54,806 nt of DNA. Source: Candidatus Limnocylindrales bacterium. GTDB lineage: Bacteria > Moduliflexota > Moduliflexia > Moduliflexales > JAUQPW01. Shown piece after piece: positions 25,677 to 34,900 of this stretch. A model generated the notes under the pieces. The model was not told the origin of the DNA. It ran no database searches and saw only the letters and a program-made list of their open reading frames with translations. The stretch spans positions 125,573 to 180,378 of the forward strand of contig DATMBG010000033.1 of NCBI GenBank assembly GCA_035559535.1, written 5' to 3'. Numbering within the stretch: position 1 is the first letter of the stretch; each line of letters starts with the position of its first letter. The position numbers and the translations under genes are program-made.

Positions 25677-26697
25677 GATTTATAGATTTCTTATCTTTTT
25701 CATGCCTGTTCATCAAAGGATCCAAATGGATCGTCTGACCGTGTTGCATTAAGAAAAAGGTCTCAGGAGCCAGACCGGCGGCTTCCCGCGCTGCCATCAG
25801 GCGTTTGGGGGGTTCATCCATAGGCTCATCGGTGAGGTTAAAGGTTCCCCAGTGCATAGCAACCGAGTATCGGGAGTTTAAATCTCGATGTATTTGCACG
25901 GCCTCCTCGGGATTGATGTGCATGGCTTTCATAAACCAGCGTGGCTCATAAGCTCCAATGGGAAGAGCAGAGAGGTCAAAGGGTCCCAACCGGCGCCCGA
26001 TTTCCAGGAAATCGAGGGAGTATCCGGTATCTCCGGCAAAGAAAAATTTAAAGTCCGGATGTGCAATGACCCAACCCGCCCAAAGAGTCTTGTTTTTATT
26101 GAAGGGGGTACGGGCACTGAAGTGTTGAGTCGGAACTGCATACAGAGTAAACCCAAAGCTTTGAATGCTCTCCCACCAATCCAGCTCCGTTACCTTTGAA
26201 ATACCCAGCCTGGTAAACCAGATTTTGAGTCCCAGAGGCACAAAAAAGTGGGGGCTCTTTCCTGGGCCTTGCTTTTGGTAGAGCCGCTTCACCGTGGATG
26301 TGTCCAGATGATCGTAGTGGTTATGGGAAATAAATACCATATCGATGACAGGAAGATCCTCAAGGGCAAGTCCCGGCGGTGTCACCCGTTTGGGACCCAT
26401 CCAGGAAAGTGGAGAGGCACGTCCGGTTAAGTGGGGATCTGTCAGAATATTGACCCCTTTCAATTGGAGTAAAAAGCTGGCATGCCCGATCCAGGTTAAA
26501 GTTGTCTCGGTGCGATTTCGACGAAGGAAAGCAGGATCATTTTTGGCCAAAGGGAAATGATAGCTCTCTTTTTTCGGATTATTCGATCTTCGCCCCCATA
26601 GACGATTCCACCTCCACTTGAGAAAGTCTATAAACGTATGGGCGTCATGGGGATAGTTGTTTTGAAAACCTTGAAAGGTATGAGGATTCTTACCCAT
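25663..26697 (-). CDS. MBL-fold metal-dependent hydrolase (NAPE-PLD/UlaG-like)
   Basis: A 344-residue metallo-beta-lactamase-fold hydrolase. The metal-binding motif is HxHxDH in 'FISHNHYDHLD', preceded by 'TWIGHASFLLQLKGVNILTD' and followed by 'PTQHFSARTPF', 'FAGDTGYSLDF' and the late metal ligand region 'VAMHWGTFNLTDEP'. The layout ('DPHLTGRASPLSWMGPKRV') matches bacterial proteins resembling N-acyl-phosphatidylethanolamine phospholipase D. The substrate is not known. No signal peptide is evident. It is convergent with, and overlaps by 14 bp, the last gene of the hem operon. Confidence 0.87.
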   Translation of the reverse strand: MGKNPHTFQGFQNNYPHDAHTFIDFLKWRWNRLWGRRSNNPKKESYHFPLAKNDPAFLRRNRTETTLTWIGHASFLLQLKGVNILTDPHLTGRASPLSWMGPKRVTPPGLALEDLPVIDMVFISHNHYDHLDTSTVKRLYQKQGPGKSPHFFVPLGLKIWFTRLGISKVTELDWWESIQSFGFTLYAVPTQHFSARTPFNKNKTLWAGWVIAHPDFKFFFAGDTGYSLDFLEIGRRLGPFDLSALPIGAYEPRWFMKAMHINPEEAVQIHRDLNSRYSVAMHWGTFNLTDEPMDEPPKRLMAAREAAGLAPETFFLMQHGQTIHLDPLMNRHEKDKKSINLNVQ

Positions 26698-26925
26698 ATT
26701 GAGGTGAACAAAGTCTAAAGAAACATTATCCGAAGTTTTAATCTGGCTTTTTTCGTATAACCCTACAAATAACGCTACAAAATTTTAGCTGAAAAAATTA
26801 AAATAGAAGGTAATAACCTCTTTCTATCAAGCTAGTACAAGAGTTGAGAGATCTCAAGCAGATTCTTCAGGCAGATCTGGGAATTTAGCTGGCAAAGTTA
26901 GCCTGGAGACGTCAGGTTTACGAGT

Positions 26926-27294
26926 ATGGAACGACTCTTCTTTTCCTTAGGTGCCATCTCTGCTTTTATCGGAGTGGCTGCCGGAGCCTTTGGAGCCCAT
27001 GGTTTGAGGGAACGATTACCAGCCGACCTGCTCACTATTTTTGAGGTAGGGGTGCGTTATCAGATGTATCATGCGTTGGCTATGCTGGTTGTAGGCTGGG
27101 CTTATACCCGGTGGCCCGGGTCCCTGGTTGTAGCCGGCGGCTGGCTGTTTGTCCTGGGAACCATCCTGTTTTCTGGAAGCCTTTATCTTCTCAGCCTTAC
27201 CGGAGTTCGATGGCTGGGTGCGATTACGCCTCTTGGTGGTCTGGCGTTCCTGGGGGGTTGGGTATGTTTGATAGTAGCCGGTTTGCGGGGATAA
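26926..27294 (+). CDS. DUF423 family membrane protein
   Basis: A 122-residue small inner-membrane protein of the DUF423 (YwdK/YgdD) family. The hallmark N-terminus 'AISAFIGVAAGAFGAHGLRE' is present, followed by 'VGVRYQMYHALAMLVVGW' and 'GTILFSGSLYLLSL', then 'ITPLGGLAFLGGW'. Four hydrophobic segments are visible. The biochemical role of the family is unknown. It is the last core-type gene before the Zorya locus. Confidence 0.88.
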   Translation: MERLFFSLGAISAFIGVAAGAFGAHGLRERLPADLLTIFEVGVRYQMYHALAMLVVGWAYTRWPGSLVVAGGWLFVLGTILFSGSLYLLSLTGVRWLGAITPLGGLAFLGGWVCLIVAGLRG

Positions 27295-27383
27295 ATAACC
27301 ATTTCCCTATATTGCAAATGTCAGGGTATAATATCTCTAAAGCACTTCAGCCTGATCTCGAGTGGACAAACACCGGAAGGATA

Positions 27384-27411
27384 GTAGGGGCGCACGGTCG
27401 TACACCCTTAC
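27384..27411. repeat. 28-nt palindrome, degenerate copy
   Basis: It begins GTAGGGGCGCACGG and ends ACACCCTTAC, keeping the outer arms of the 28-nt palindrome family while the centre has decayed. Confidence 0.5.
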
Positions 27412-27575
27412 GGAATCTTTGAACGAACCTATCAAACTAACGAATTCCCCACGTGCTATTCTAACGCCTCGTAAGGTCACAAGGCCTTGCGCCCGTACTT
27501 AAAGTCCTACTAAAAAGAAAAGATCCAACCGGTTTAACTTCCTTCAGGGTTTGTCGTCTTCATTAAATAGGAACT

Positions 27576-27603
27576 GTAGGGGCACGGCATGCCGTGTCCC
27601 TAC
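27576..27603. repeat. 28-nt palindrome, near perfect
   Basis: GTAGGGGCACGGCA is followed immediately by TGCCGTGTCCCTAC; the halves pair at all positions except one G-T. Same length and outer sequence as the palindrome at 8623-8650, different centre. Confidence 0.8.
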
Positions 27604-27717
27604 TATCTTTTTTCTATTAGTTATTTTCAATAACAATCGGTATTAACCTTTTTATTTTTACCCTGCTTCAAGATAATAGCCCTTCTATTTGTCATTACCA
27701 CAGGTCTGAGGTTTAGC

Positions 27718-27746
27718 TTGACAATAAAAACCGTTAATGCTAATTC
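27718..27746 (+). promoter_or_regulatory. Candidate sigma-70 promoter of the Zorya operon
   Basis: TTGACA at 27718-27723 is a perfect -35 box. After exactly 17 nt comes TAATTC (27741-27746), a poor -10. An imperfect inverted repeat (GCTAATTCA near 27739 with TGAATTTAGC ending near 27767) overlaps the -10 box and might be an operator. Confidence 0.5.
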
Positions 27747-27774
27747 AGTCTAAAGATTGAATTTAGCTAGAGGA

Positions 27775-27797
27775 AAAAACGGTATAAAACCGTTTTT
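27775..27797 (+). promoter_or_regulatory. Hairpin in the zorA leader
   Basis: AAAAACGGT (27775-27783) pairs perfectly with ACCGTTTTT (27789-27797) around the 5-nt loop ATAAA. It lies 65 bp before zorA, downstream of the candidate promoter. The T-run is part of the stem and G-run follows, so it could be a weak attenuator, an operator, or an mRNA stability element. Confidence 0.5.
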
Positions 27798-27861
27798 GGG
27801 GGGCTTTTATCGATACTAAGGGGACGAGTACATGGAACATAACCCTGGTAAAAGCTAAATT

Positions 27862-29721
27862 ATGAATTTTCTTTATAAACTTTTTCCTTTCCACTCTTTA
27901 CTTACCTTAGATGATAATACGCTCACGGCCTGGTGGGTTCTCGGTACCATTTTGTATTTCGTAATTTCTGCGGTCTGGTTATTCCTAAGATGTTACCGCA
28001 TTATCACCACCCTCCGCCAGACGGAAAAAAGTTTTTCCATAGACTCCATCCAAAAGAAAGATCTCCTAAAAGAAAATTGGATGCAATATGCTCAAACCTT
28101 TCTGAGTGAGAATCGACCCAAGACCAGCGAAGATGCCGAAATCTATTTCAATGAGCAAAGTATTCTCAGTCATCGATTGATTCTTCGTTACTGGCTGGCT
28201 GTACCGGGTATTTTGGTTGGAGTAGGAATTCTGGGAACGTTTGTAGGCTTAACTGTTGGTATTGCAAATTTTGATATTGGATCCACGGAAAAAATTGAGC
28301 GAAGTATTCAAACCCTTTTATCTGGTATGGGCACAGCGTTTGTGTCTTCTGTTTGGGGGATGCTATTATCTCTTATGTTTGGAGTGCTAGAAAAGTTTTG
28401 GTTCAATCAGGTAGGTAAACGAATTAGCAGCCTTTGTACTCTTCTGGATCAAAAATTCAGGCTAAAAAAGGTAGACGAGTTGCGATATGCTCAGGAAGAT
28501 GAAGCTAGATTGCTTAGAAATTTATTAGGAGAGCTTTTTGTTTTTCACAATGAAGAAAACACAGAAATATTACCGGCTCATGTATTTCGCGATTTACATC
28601 GAGAAGCCGAAGAGCAGACAAAAGCCCTCAAATCTTTCTCTACAGATCTAGCAGATAAGATTAGTTTGGCTACAGAAACAATCATAAACGCTTCTAGAGA
28701 TCAAATTCAAGAGACAGTACAGCGCACCTTTAATATCCAATTGTTTCCTTTATTAAACAAAATAGATGACAGCCTGAAGGAATTAACTGCCCAGATACAG
28801 AAATTACAAAGCTTGGAAGAAGAATCTTCTAATACTTTTATAGAACAGGCTGTTTCCGATTTAAAAAATTTCCTCGGAGAAATAGGCCAGCAGTTTTCTG
28901 CACCTCTATTCAACTCGGCAAAATTACAAATAGAAAGTCTAGAAGACAACTTTAAAACCCTTACAGAGGATCTGAAAAAAAACATTGTCGACATGGAAGC
29001 TGGATTGTCTACCATACCGAATTCTTTCCAACAGATTAGTAAAGAGTTGATGGATAATTTTTCAAATTCTCTGGAAATACAGATGCAAACCTTGGGAAAT
29101 ATTGTTAAAGCAGCCAGTGAAAACCTATCCGAACTACCAGCTTCCTTTCAACAAACAAGCCAGAGAATCTCTGAGTCTTTAGAAGCTTTTTCGCAGACTG
29201 TACAGAAGCTTAATTCAACCTCACAAGATATACTTGAAAAAGGTTTGAAACTAACCGAATCTATGACCACAGCAAATAGCGAAGTTCAAGGAGCACTTGA
29301 ACAATTACAACCTCTCTCAATTCGATTAGTAGCGGTTGTAAAAAACCTGGAGTTAAGCAGTAATAACTTACAAACGTCTACTACACAGTTCATCCAACAA
29401 ACTAAAGAATTTCTTAATACCAATCAAAGTACGCTTCTAAGGCTTCAAGAATCGCTTAAACAAGCTCAGGAAGTTGCGGTGGATTACGCCAGTAAATTCA
29501 AGAAGATCCAAGATGGTTTGCGTGATATTTTTTCTGAGGTTCAACAAGGACTATCCCGATATCAGGAGACAACGCGAGAGGGTCTTAACAATGCTCTGGG
29601 TCAATTTACAAACCTGTTCTCTCAGGCCGTGCATTCCATCTCTGGAAGTATTGAGGAACTAAGCGAAAGTATAGAAGTATTGAACGATCTTGCAAACAAA
29701 CTCCGTAGTCAAAGCTCGTAG
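27862..29721 (+). CDS. zorA: Zorya anti-phage system protein ZorA (MotA/TolQ-like ion channel with long tail)
   Basis: A 619-residue membrane protein. Three transmembrane segments lie at about 23-43, 113-133 and 153-175; the second and third carry the MotA/TolQ/ExbB-type stretch 'VPGILVGVGILGTFVGLTVG' and 'LLSGMGTAFVSSVWGMLLSL'. Residues about 230-619 are a long, heptad-rich helical region ending 'NDLANKLRSQSS', corresponding to the intracellular tail of ZorA. In Zorya systems ZorA forms a pentamer around a ZorB dimer, a proton-driven motor in the inner membrane that senses phage attack. The RBS is weak. zorB begins 11 bp downstream. Codon use is visibly A/T-richer than in the flanking hem and HDAC genes, consistent with horizontal transfer. 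Confidence 0.92.
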   Translation: MNFLYKLFPFHSLLTLDDNTLTAWWVLGTILYFVISAVWLFLRCYRIITTLRQTEKSFSIDSIQKKDLLKENWMQYAQTFLSENRPKTSEDAEIYFNEQSILSHRLILRYWLAVPGILVGVGILGTFVGLTVGIANFDIGSTEKIERSIQTLLSGMGTAFVSSVWGMLLSLMFGVLEKFWFNQVGKRISSLCTLLDQKFRLKKVDELRYAQEDEARLLRNLLGELFVFHNEENTEILPAHVFRDLHREAEEQTKALKSFSTDLADKISLATETIINASRDQIQETVQRTFNIQLFPLLNKIDDSLKELTAQIQKLQSLEEESSNTFIEQAVSDLKNFLGEIGQQFSAPLFNSAKLQIESLEDNFKTLTEDLKKNIVDMEAGLSTIPNSFQQISKELMDNFSNSLEIQMQTLGNIVKAASENLSELPASFQQTSQRISESLEAFSQTVQKLNSTSQDILEKGLKLTESMTTANSEVQGALEQLQPLSIRLVAVVKNLELSSNNLQTSTTQFIQQTKEFLNTNQSTLLRLQESLKQAQEVAVDYASKFKKIQDGLRDIFSEVQQGLSRYQETTREGLNNALGQFTNLFSQAVHSISGSIEELSESIEVLNDLANKLRSQSS

Positions 29722-29732
29722 GATAAGTAATC

Positions 29733-30521
29733 ATGTTAAAAGGAAAAAAGATCTTAGAATCCTCTGATGAAGATAATCCCTTTATCATGTCGGTAGGGGA
29801 TTTAATGGCCTCTCTGCTGTTGATTTTTATACTGCTTCTTTCTGCTACCTTACTAAAGCTGGAAGACGAGTATAGAAGAAAGAGAGACGAAGCAGATAGA
29901 GCTGAAAGACTGGCTCAAGAAAAACAAAAAGTTGCCGACTAGGTTCAACAGATTGCTAAAACTTATGAAAAGCTCCAGGATGAACTGTATAAAGATCTTT
30001 TTAATGAATTCAAGAATGATCTTGAAAAGTGGCGAGCTGAACTGCGAAGAGATACTTTATCTATTCGATTTAAGGAACCTGAGGTACTATTTGATCAGGG
30101 TAAAGCGGAACTCAAGGAAAAATTTAAAGTAATATTAGATGACTTCTTCCCCAGATATATTAAGCTACTGTTCACGAAGTATAAAGACAATATCGAAGAG
30201 ATAAGGATTGAAGGCCATACTTCAAGCGAGTGGATGGAATATAAGATTGATCCAGAAACAGCCTATTTTAAAAACATGGAACTTTCCCAGGATAGAACGC
30301 GAAGTGTTTTGATTTATGTTCTCCAGATGATTAAAGATGATACGCTTAAACAATGGGCCCGAGATAAAATCACAGCTAATGGTCTTTCGTCCAGCAAACT
30401 TATTATCAAGCCCAACGGAGAAGAAGATAAAGAAGCCTCACGCCGGGTTGAATTTCGTGTACGTACAGATGCCGAAAGTCAAATTGGTAAAATCCTGGCT
30501 CAGCAGGAGAGAGCAAAATGA
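29733..30521 (+). pseudogene. zorB: zorB (Zorya OmpA/MotB-like subunit) interrupted by an in-frame TAG
   Basis: The frame codes for a 262-residue ZorB if the TAG at 29940-29942 (codon 70) is read through. Before it lie 'DNPFIMSVGDLMASLLLIF', with the motor-type Asp23 at the start of the single membrane helix (about 22-42), and a charged helix. After it lie 'VQQIAKTYEKLQDELYKDLF' and an OmpA/MotB-like peptidoglycan-binding domain ('IRFKEPEVLFDQGKAELK', 'EIRIEGHTSSEW', 'LSQDRTRSVLIYVL'). The frame shows no other lesion and its TGA overlaps the zorC ATG. One C-to-T change in a CAG would explain the stop. As written, translation ends at 69 residues and lacks the whole periplasmic domain. No ATG/GTG/TTG restart occurs before 30234, which would lose the first part of the domain. 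Confidence 0.88.
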
Positions 30522-31915
30522 CGAGTGCGAAATCATTACTTAATTTCTATTTTGACCCCAATCAGTTTGCCGCAGACGCCCGATATATTATTTCTCGTAA
30601 AACCCGAGAGAGCATTGAAAAGGTTACTGAAGCCCTGGCAGATATAGCAGCGAAAAATCAGGGAAATAAAAGAGAACCCTCTGACATTGGTGAAATCTAT
30701 CAAACGTTTATGGCCCTTGCTCCAAAAGGGATAGAAGTTCTAAAGCAAGAATTCGATACTTTATATAAAGTGCGCAAGCTTGTTCGTTCACTGGCCTATC
30801 CTAAAGAAAATCCTAAGTTATCTATCCTGAGTTCAGCATTTCTTCCCCTTGCCTTACAGATTATCAACAAATATTGGCGTGATGGAATGTTAGGGGGATT
30901 GTTTCGTACCCTCTTGCAAAACTGGAGTTATCCGGGAATAGAACGACTCAGGAGGTTCGTTGGTGAGAAGATAAACCGGTATTCTGGAAACAATCAAACC
31001 TTACTTGTCCTTAAACATAAGGCTCCATTTTATATCGAAGACCAGGGGACTATTTCTCTCGGACTTAATCTCATCCAAAATCAAAAGAAGCTTTCAGAGG
31101 TATGGCAGTATCTAGATTTACCTGACTCCATGAAGGGTTATGAATACTTTTCGACGGTTGGAGAAGCCTTTACATCCCTGGTGATGCGGAAGCAACAATT
31201 TGAACAGTATATTCCAGATATCCTTGAATTCTTGAAACAACACCGAACTCTGGATACTTCAAAAAAATGCCTCTGTAAAATAATCTTAAAGTTACAAAAT
31301 GGTGATCATTCAGAACTTAGAGAACGGATTAAAGTATCTACCCTCGAACTAATTGGAGATCCGATACGAGATGATAAATGGTTACCATGGGCAGGTGCCA
31401 ATGAGACAGATAAAAGTGATCTAAAGAAGGCTCAAACAATTCTTAATCAGTGGCTGACACAGCAATTCATTGTCATCTTTTTTGAAAAACTGACCATGGA
31501 TGAGGATAGAAAAGCGTTTTGGTTACATTACTCCAGACATATATCGAATTTTAAAATTTACGGTCATCGTCAGGATCGAGTTCAGCTCTCCGGAGATTAC
31601 CGAATCAAAGAAGAGTATTTGAAGACTCATTTTGGATTTATTAAAAATGCTGAACGAAGTCAGAGAGCCTTTGTAATGGTGGTAAAAGATTATGTTTTTG
31701 TCGAATTTAGTGAATGTGGGGGTGCTTTTTATGCCTATCGGAAAACCAATCCTATCTGTCCTGATATCCTTCAAGATTCTTTATCTATTCATGCCTTACG
31801 ACATTCTAAAAACCGGAAACCATTAACTTCTATACAGAATGAAGGAAGACTCTCTCATACCGCCGGTTGGAAATGTTCCCTTTCCCGGTGGCTTAAAACC
31901 CATCTGGAGATATAA
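30518..31915 (+). CDS. zorC: Zorya type I protein ZorC (EH-signature domain)
   Basis: A 465-residue soluble protein in the ZorC position. The C-terminal third resembles the EH_Signature domain: 'KAFWLHYSRHISNFKIYG', the conserved Glu396 in 'YVFVEFSECGGAFYAYRK' and the conserved His447 in 'GRLSHTAGWKCSLSRWLK'. The N-terminal part is helical without a recognised motif. In type I Zorya, ZorC is a cytosolic DNA-binding effector recruited with ZorD to the motor. Its ATG (30518) overlaps the zorB TGA, so translation is probably coupled; the zorB nonsense codon could therefore reduce ZorC output. Confidence 0.87.
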   Translation: MTSAKSLLNFYFDPNQFAADARYIISRKTRESIEKVTEALADIAAKNQGNKREPSDIGEIYQTFMALAPKGIEVLKQEFDTLYKVRKLVRSLAYPKENPKLSILSSAFLPLALQIINKYWRDGMLGGLFRTLLQNWSYPGIERLRRFVGEKINRYSGNNQTLLVLKHKAPFYIEDQGTISLGLNLIQNQKKLSEVWQYLDLPDSMKGYEYFSTVGEAFTSLVMRKQQFEQYIPDILEFLKQHRTLDTSKKCLCKIILKLQNGDHSELRERIKVSTLELIGDPIRDDKWLPWAGANETDKSDLKKAQTILNQWLTQQFIVIFFEKLTMDEDRKAFWLHYSRHISNFKIYGHRQDRVQLSGDYRIKEEYLKTHFGFIKNAERSQRAFVMVVKDYVFVEFSECGGAFYAYRKTNPICPDILQDSLSIHALRHSKNRKPLTSIQNEGRLSHTAGWKCSLSRWLKTHLEI

Positions 31916-31918
31916 TCC

Positions 31919-34900
31919 ATGTTAACCTGGCAGGTTTCTCCTGAGTATTGGATCTTTAGTTTTGGGGATGGGGATCAACCAATTCCTCTGAAATCATGGA
32001 ATAATTATCCCTTCCCTGCTAACGCCTACGCCCAGGTTCTCCTATTCCGAGAACTCCTTGATAACGGTAAAGCTCTGGCTGATGAGACTTCCATATTGGT
32101 TCCCCATGAAGAAATCTGTACACTATCTACAATAGATCAACAACTACTCAATCTTCCACCACCCTATCCCTTCGATATCCGGGTAGATGCCAGTGGAATG
32201 TTACAGCAACAAGATTTTCAATTTAAATGGGGATTTTATGAGCATCCTCAAGGCCGACAACTTTTTGGAGAACGTATTGGATGCCTCTTGAAGTTGGAAG
32301 ATGGTACCCAATATCTGCTTTCTTCCCAACAACTTGCCCTTTGTAATGCTTTGGATGAGTTCAATGCACTGCCTCCCGAAATGAAAAACTTAAACGGTAA
32401 CCTGCTTCGTTTTGCAGAGATCAAAGAACTTTCTGCAAAGTCTGCAGCAATACTGGACAGCTATCTAGAAAACGAACAGGTTGTGGTACCTAAAAACCTC
32501 AGCTTAAAACCTAAAATCGGCCAAGGCGATACCCTTGAAATTCTACCCGAAGTGGAGGGAGTCAATGCCCGGCAATTTGAAGAGAAATTTGATTTTTTCC
32601 ACACGGTTCAGGCTGTTTATACGCTTCAAGATGAAAAGGGTAAAAGAACCCGAATTCCCTTTTCAGAACCTCAGCAACAAGAATTGAAAAAGATCAAGAC
32701 TTATCGTCGAGTTCAAGGAGATCAGAAAAGAAAAATTCTTGAGCAGCCCCAGGAAATTTTTGATCCAGATATTATTGACCTGGATCAATTCAGCAAACGC
32801 GTTATCGATATTGGACTCTACAAACCTCGGTTTTATACTTTTATTAGTCCTTATAAATCCCAATGGATCCCCGGTATTTTGATAGAAGCGTCGAATGGAG
32901 ATAAAAAGAAAATTGGGTTTAGGAGCCCGGCAGAACTTAAAGAATTTAAGAGGTTATGTGAAAAGGCATTACAAGAGGGAGAAAATTTTGTGGAATGGCG
33001 AGGCGTTCAGATTCCACTTTCTGAAACCGATATCATTCTAAGAACGGCAGAACATCAATTCCAAAATCCTTACGAACCGGTTCAAGAGGATGCCTCAAGG
33101 AAAAAAGTCCTGATTATCAAAGAAAATATCGACCAGTTGGAACATGAAGAAGTTTTTGAAAAACCTGTTCTTTCTACAGAAACTTTCCATCATCAATATA
33201 GCTATCCTCCCAACCTCAAAATGACCGTGCAAGTTCTTGAACATCAAGAAGAGGGAATTGCCTGGCTACAATCCCTATATAGGGATGGTTATTCCGGCGC
33301 ACTTCTAGCCGATGATATGGGACTTGGTAAGACATTACAGATGTTGGCATTTATAGACTGGCATAATACCACTTTAAACACTGAGGATAAACCTTATTTG
33401 GTCGTTGCACCTGTTTCCCTACTGGAAAATTGGGAAAAGGAATATCCTAAATTCTTTGAACCCTGTGTGTTGAAAATTCTCAAGTTCTACGGTTCTCCTT
33501 TACCCGAATTCCTAAACGGGACCCACTTAAAGAACAGGCAGATTGTTCTGACCACCTATGAAACTTTACGGAAGCAACAACTTAAGCTTTGCGGGATAGA
33601 TTGGTCGGTGGTTATTCTAGATGAAGCACAAAAAATCAAAACGCCCGGTACCCTGGTTACTAATGCTGTAAAAGCCCTCAAGGCTGACTTTAAAATTGCA
33701 GCTACCGGAACCCCTGTGGAAAATACACTGGTGGATTTGTGGTGTATTATGGATTTTGTAGTTCCTGGATTATTGGGCAGTGCCAAAGAGTTTGCCAAAG
33801 AGTACCAAAATCCTTTAAAGAATAAAGATATCGATGTGAAGCAACTGGGAGAATCTCTGCGGAAACGGATCGGGATTTATATTAAGCGGCGTTTGAAGAA
33901 GGATATCCTCCAGGGGTTACCAAAGAAAACTCAGCATCGCTGCGAATGTGCGATGCCTGAAATACAATTTCAGAGATACCTGGAAGAAATTGCACAAGCA
34001 AAGAGTATTCAGAACAATGCCACAGACCGTCAGAATAGAATTCTTCATGTCCTTTGGACCCTGCGGGATATTTCAGATCATCCCTTTCTACCAGACAAAC
34101 AAATCGACCAATTCCATGTAGATAAACTGATAACGACTTCTGCGAAGCTTCAGATCACCGTTGAAATTCTAAAATCCATCCAGGAGCGGAGAGAAAAAGT
34201 CATTCTCTTTGCGGACCGGCGAGAAACTCAACGGCTTTTAGCGAGGGTTCTTCAGGAGAAATTTCATATTCGGGCAAGTATTGTGAATGGGGATACCCCA
34301 ATAAGTCGATGGGGTAGTATATCTTCTAAAGAAAGTCGTCAACAGGCTATTGATCGATTTCAACGCCAGGAGGGGTTCTACGCTATCATTATGTCACCTC
34401 TTGCCGCTGGGGTTGGGTTGAATATCACAGCCGCTAACCATGTAATCCATTATTCCCGACACTGGAATCCCGCCAAGGAAGATCAAGCTACTGATCGGGT
34501 TTATCGAATTGGTCAAGAGAAAGAGGTTTACGTCTATCTGCCTATGGCAACGGCTCCGAATTTTAAATCCTTCGATGTAATCCTCGATGAATTGTTGGAA
34601 CGAAAACGCGAGCTGGCCAGTGTCTCACTCTTTCCCACTGAACGTGCTGAAGTCACACCAGAGGAGATATTCCATGAAGTGCTTGAAACCCCATCAGAAA
34701 TTCCAACTTTTCGACCTTTTACCCTGGAAGATTTAGATGCCCTAGATCCTTATCTGTTTGAGGCAGCTATAGCCGTGCTCTGGCAAAAGAAAGGTTATCA
34801 GGTAGAGCTTACACCCAAATTCAATGACAAAGGCGCAGACATCATCGCCCGTTCTCAAGGGCATAATATTCTCCTTCAGACCAAACATTCCAGAAATCCG

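Larger units (their letters stand above)
27295..27861. other. Palindrome-bearing gap and leader of the Zorya locus
   Basis: A 567-bp gap without a convincing gene. It holds a degenerate 28-nt palindrome (27384-27411), a decayed relative near 27469-27499, a near-perfect 28-nt palindrome (27576-27603) and, from 27718 on, a promoter and a stable hairpin just before zorA. The palindromes mark the upstream edge of the A+T-richer Zorya segment. Confidence 0.6.

Noticed and set aside
27775-27797. Intrinsic terminator before zorA
   Set aside because: The stem has few G-C pairs and is followed by G residues rather than a T-run, so termination is doubtful; kept only as a regulatory hairpin.
29940-29942. 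Pyrrolysine or genetic-code reassignment at the zorB TAG
   Set aside because: TAG ends other intact genes in the window (livG, hemE) and the position has no reason to need pyrrolysine; a CAG-to-TAG change is simpler.
30234-30521. Independent gene made of the second half of zorB
   Set aside because: It starts inside the OmpA domain, lacks an RBS and is in the same frame as the upstream zorB half, so it is the remainder of one gene.
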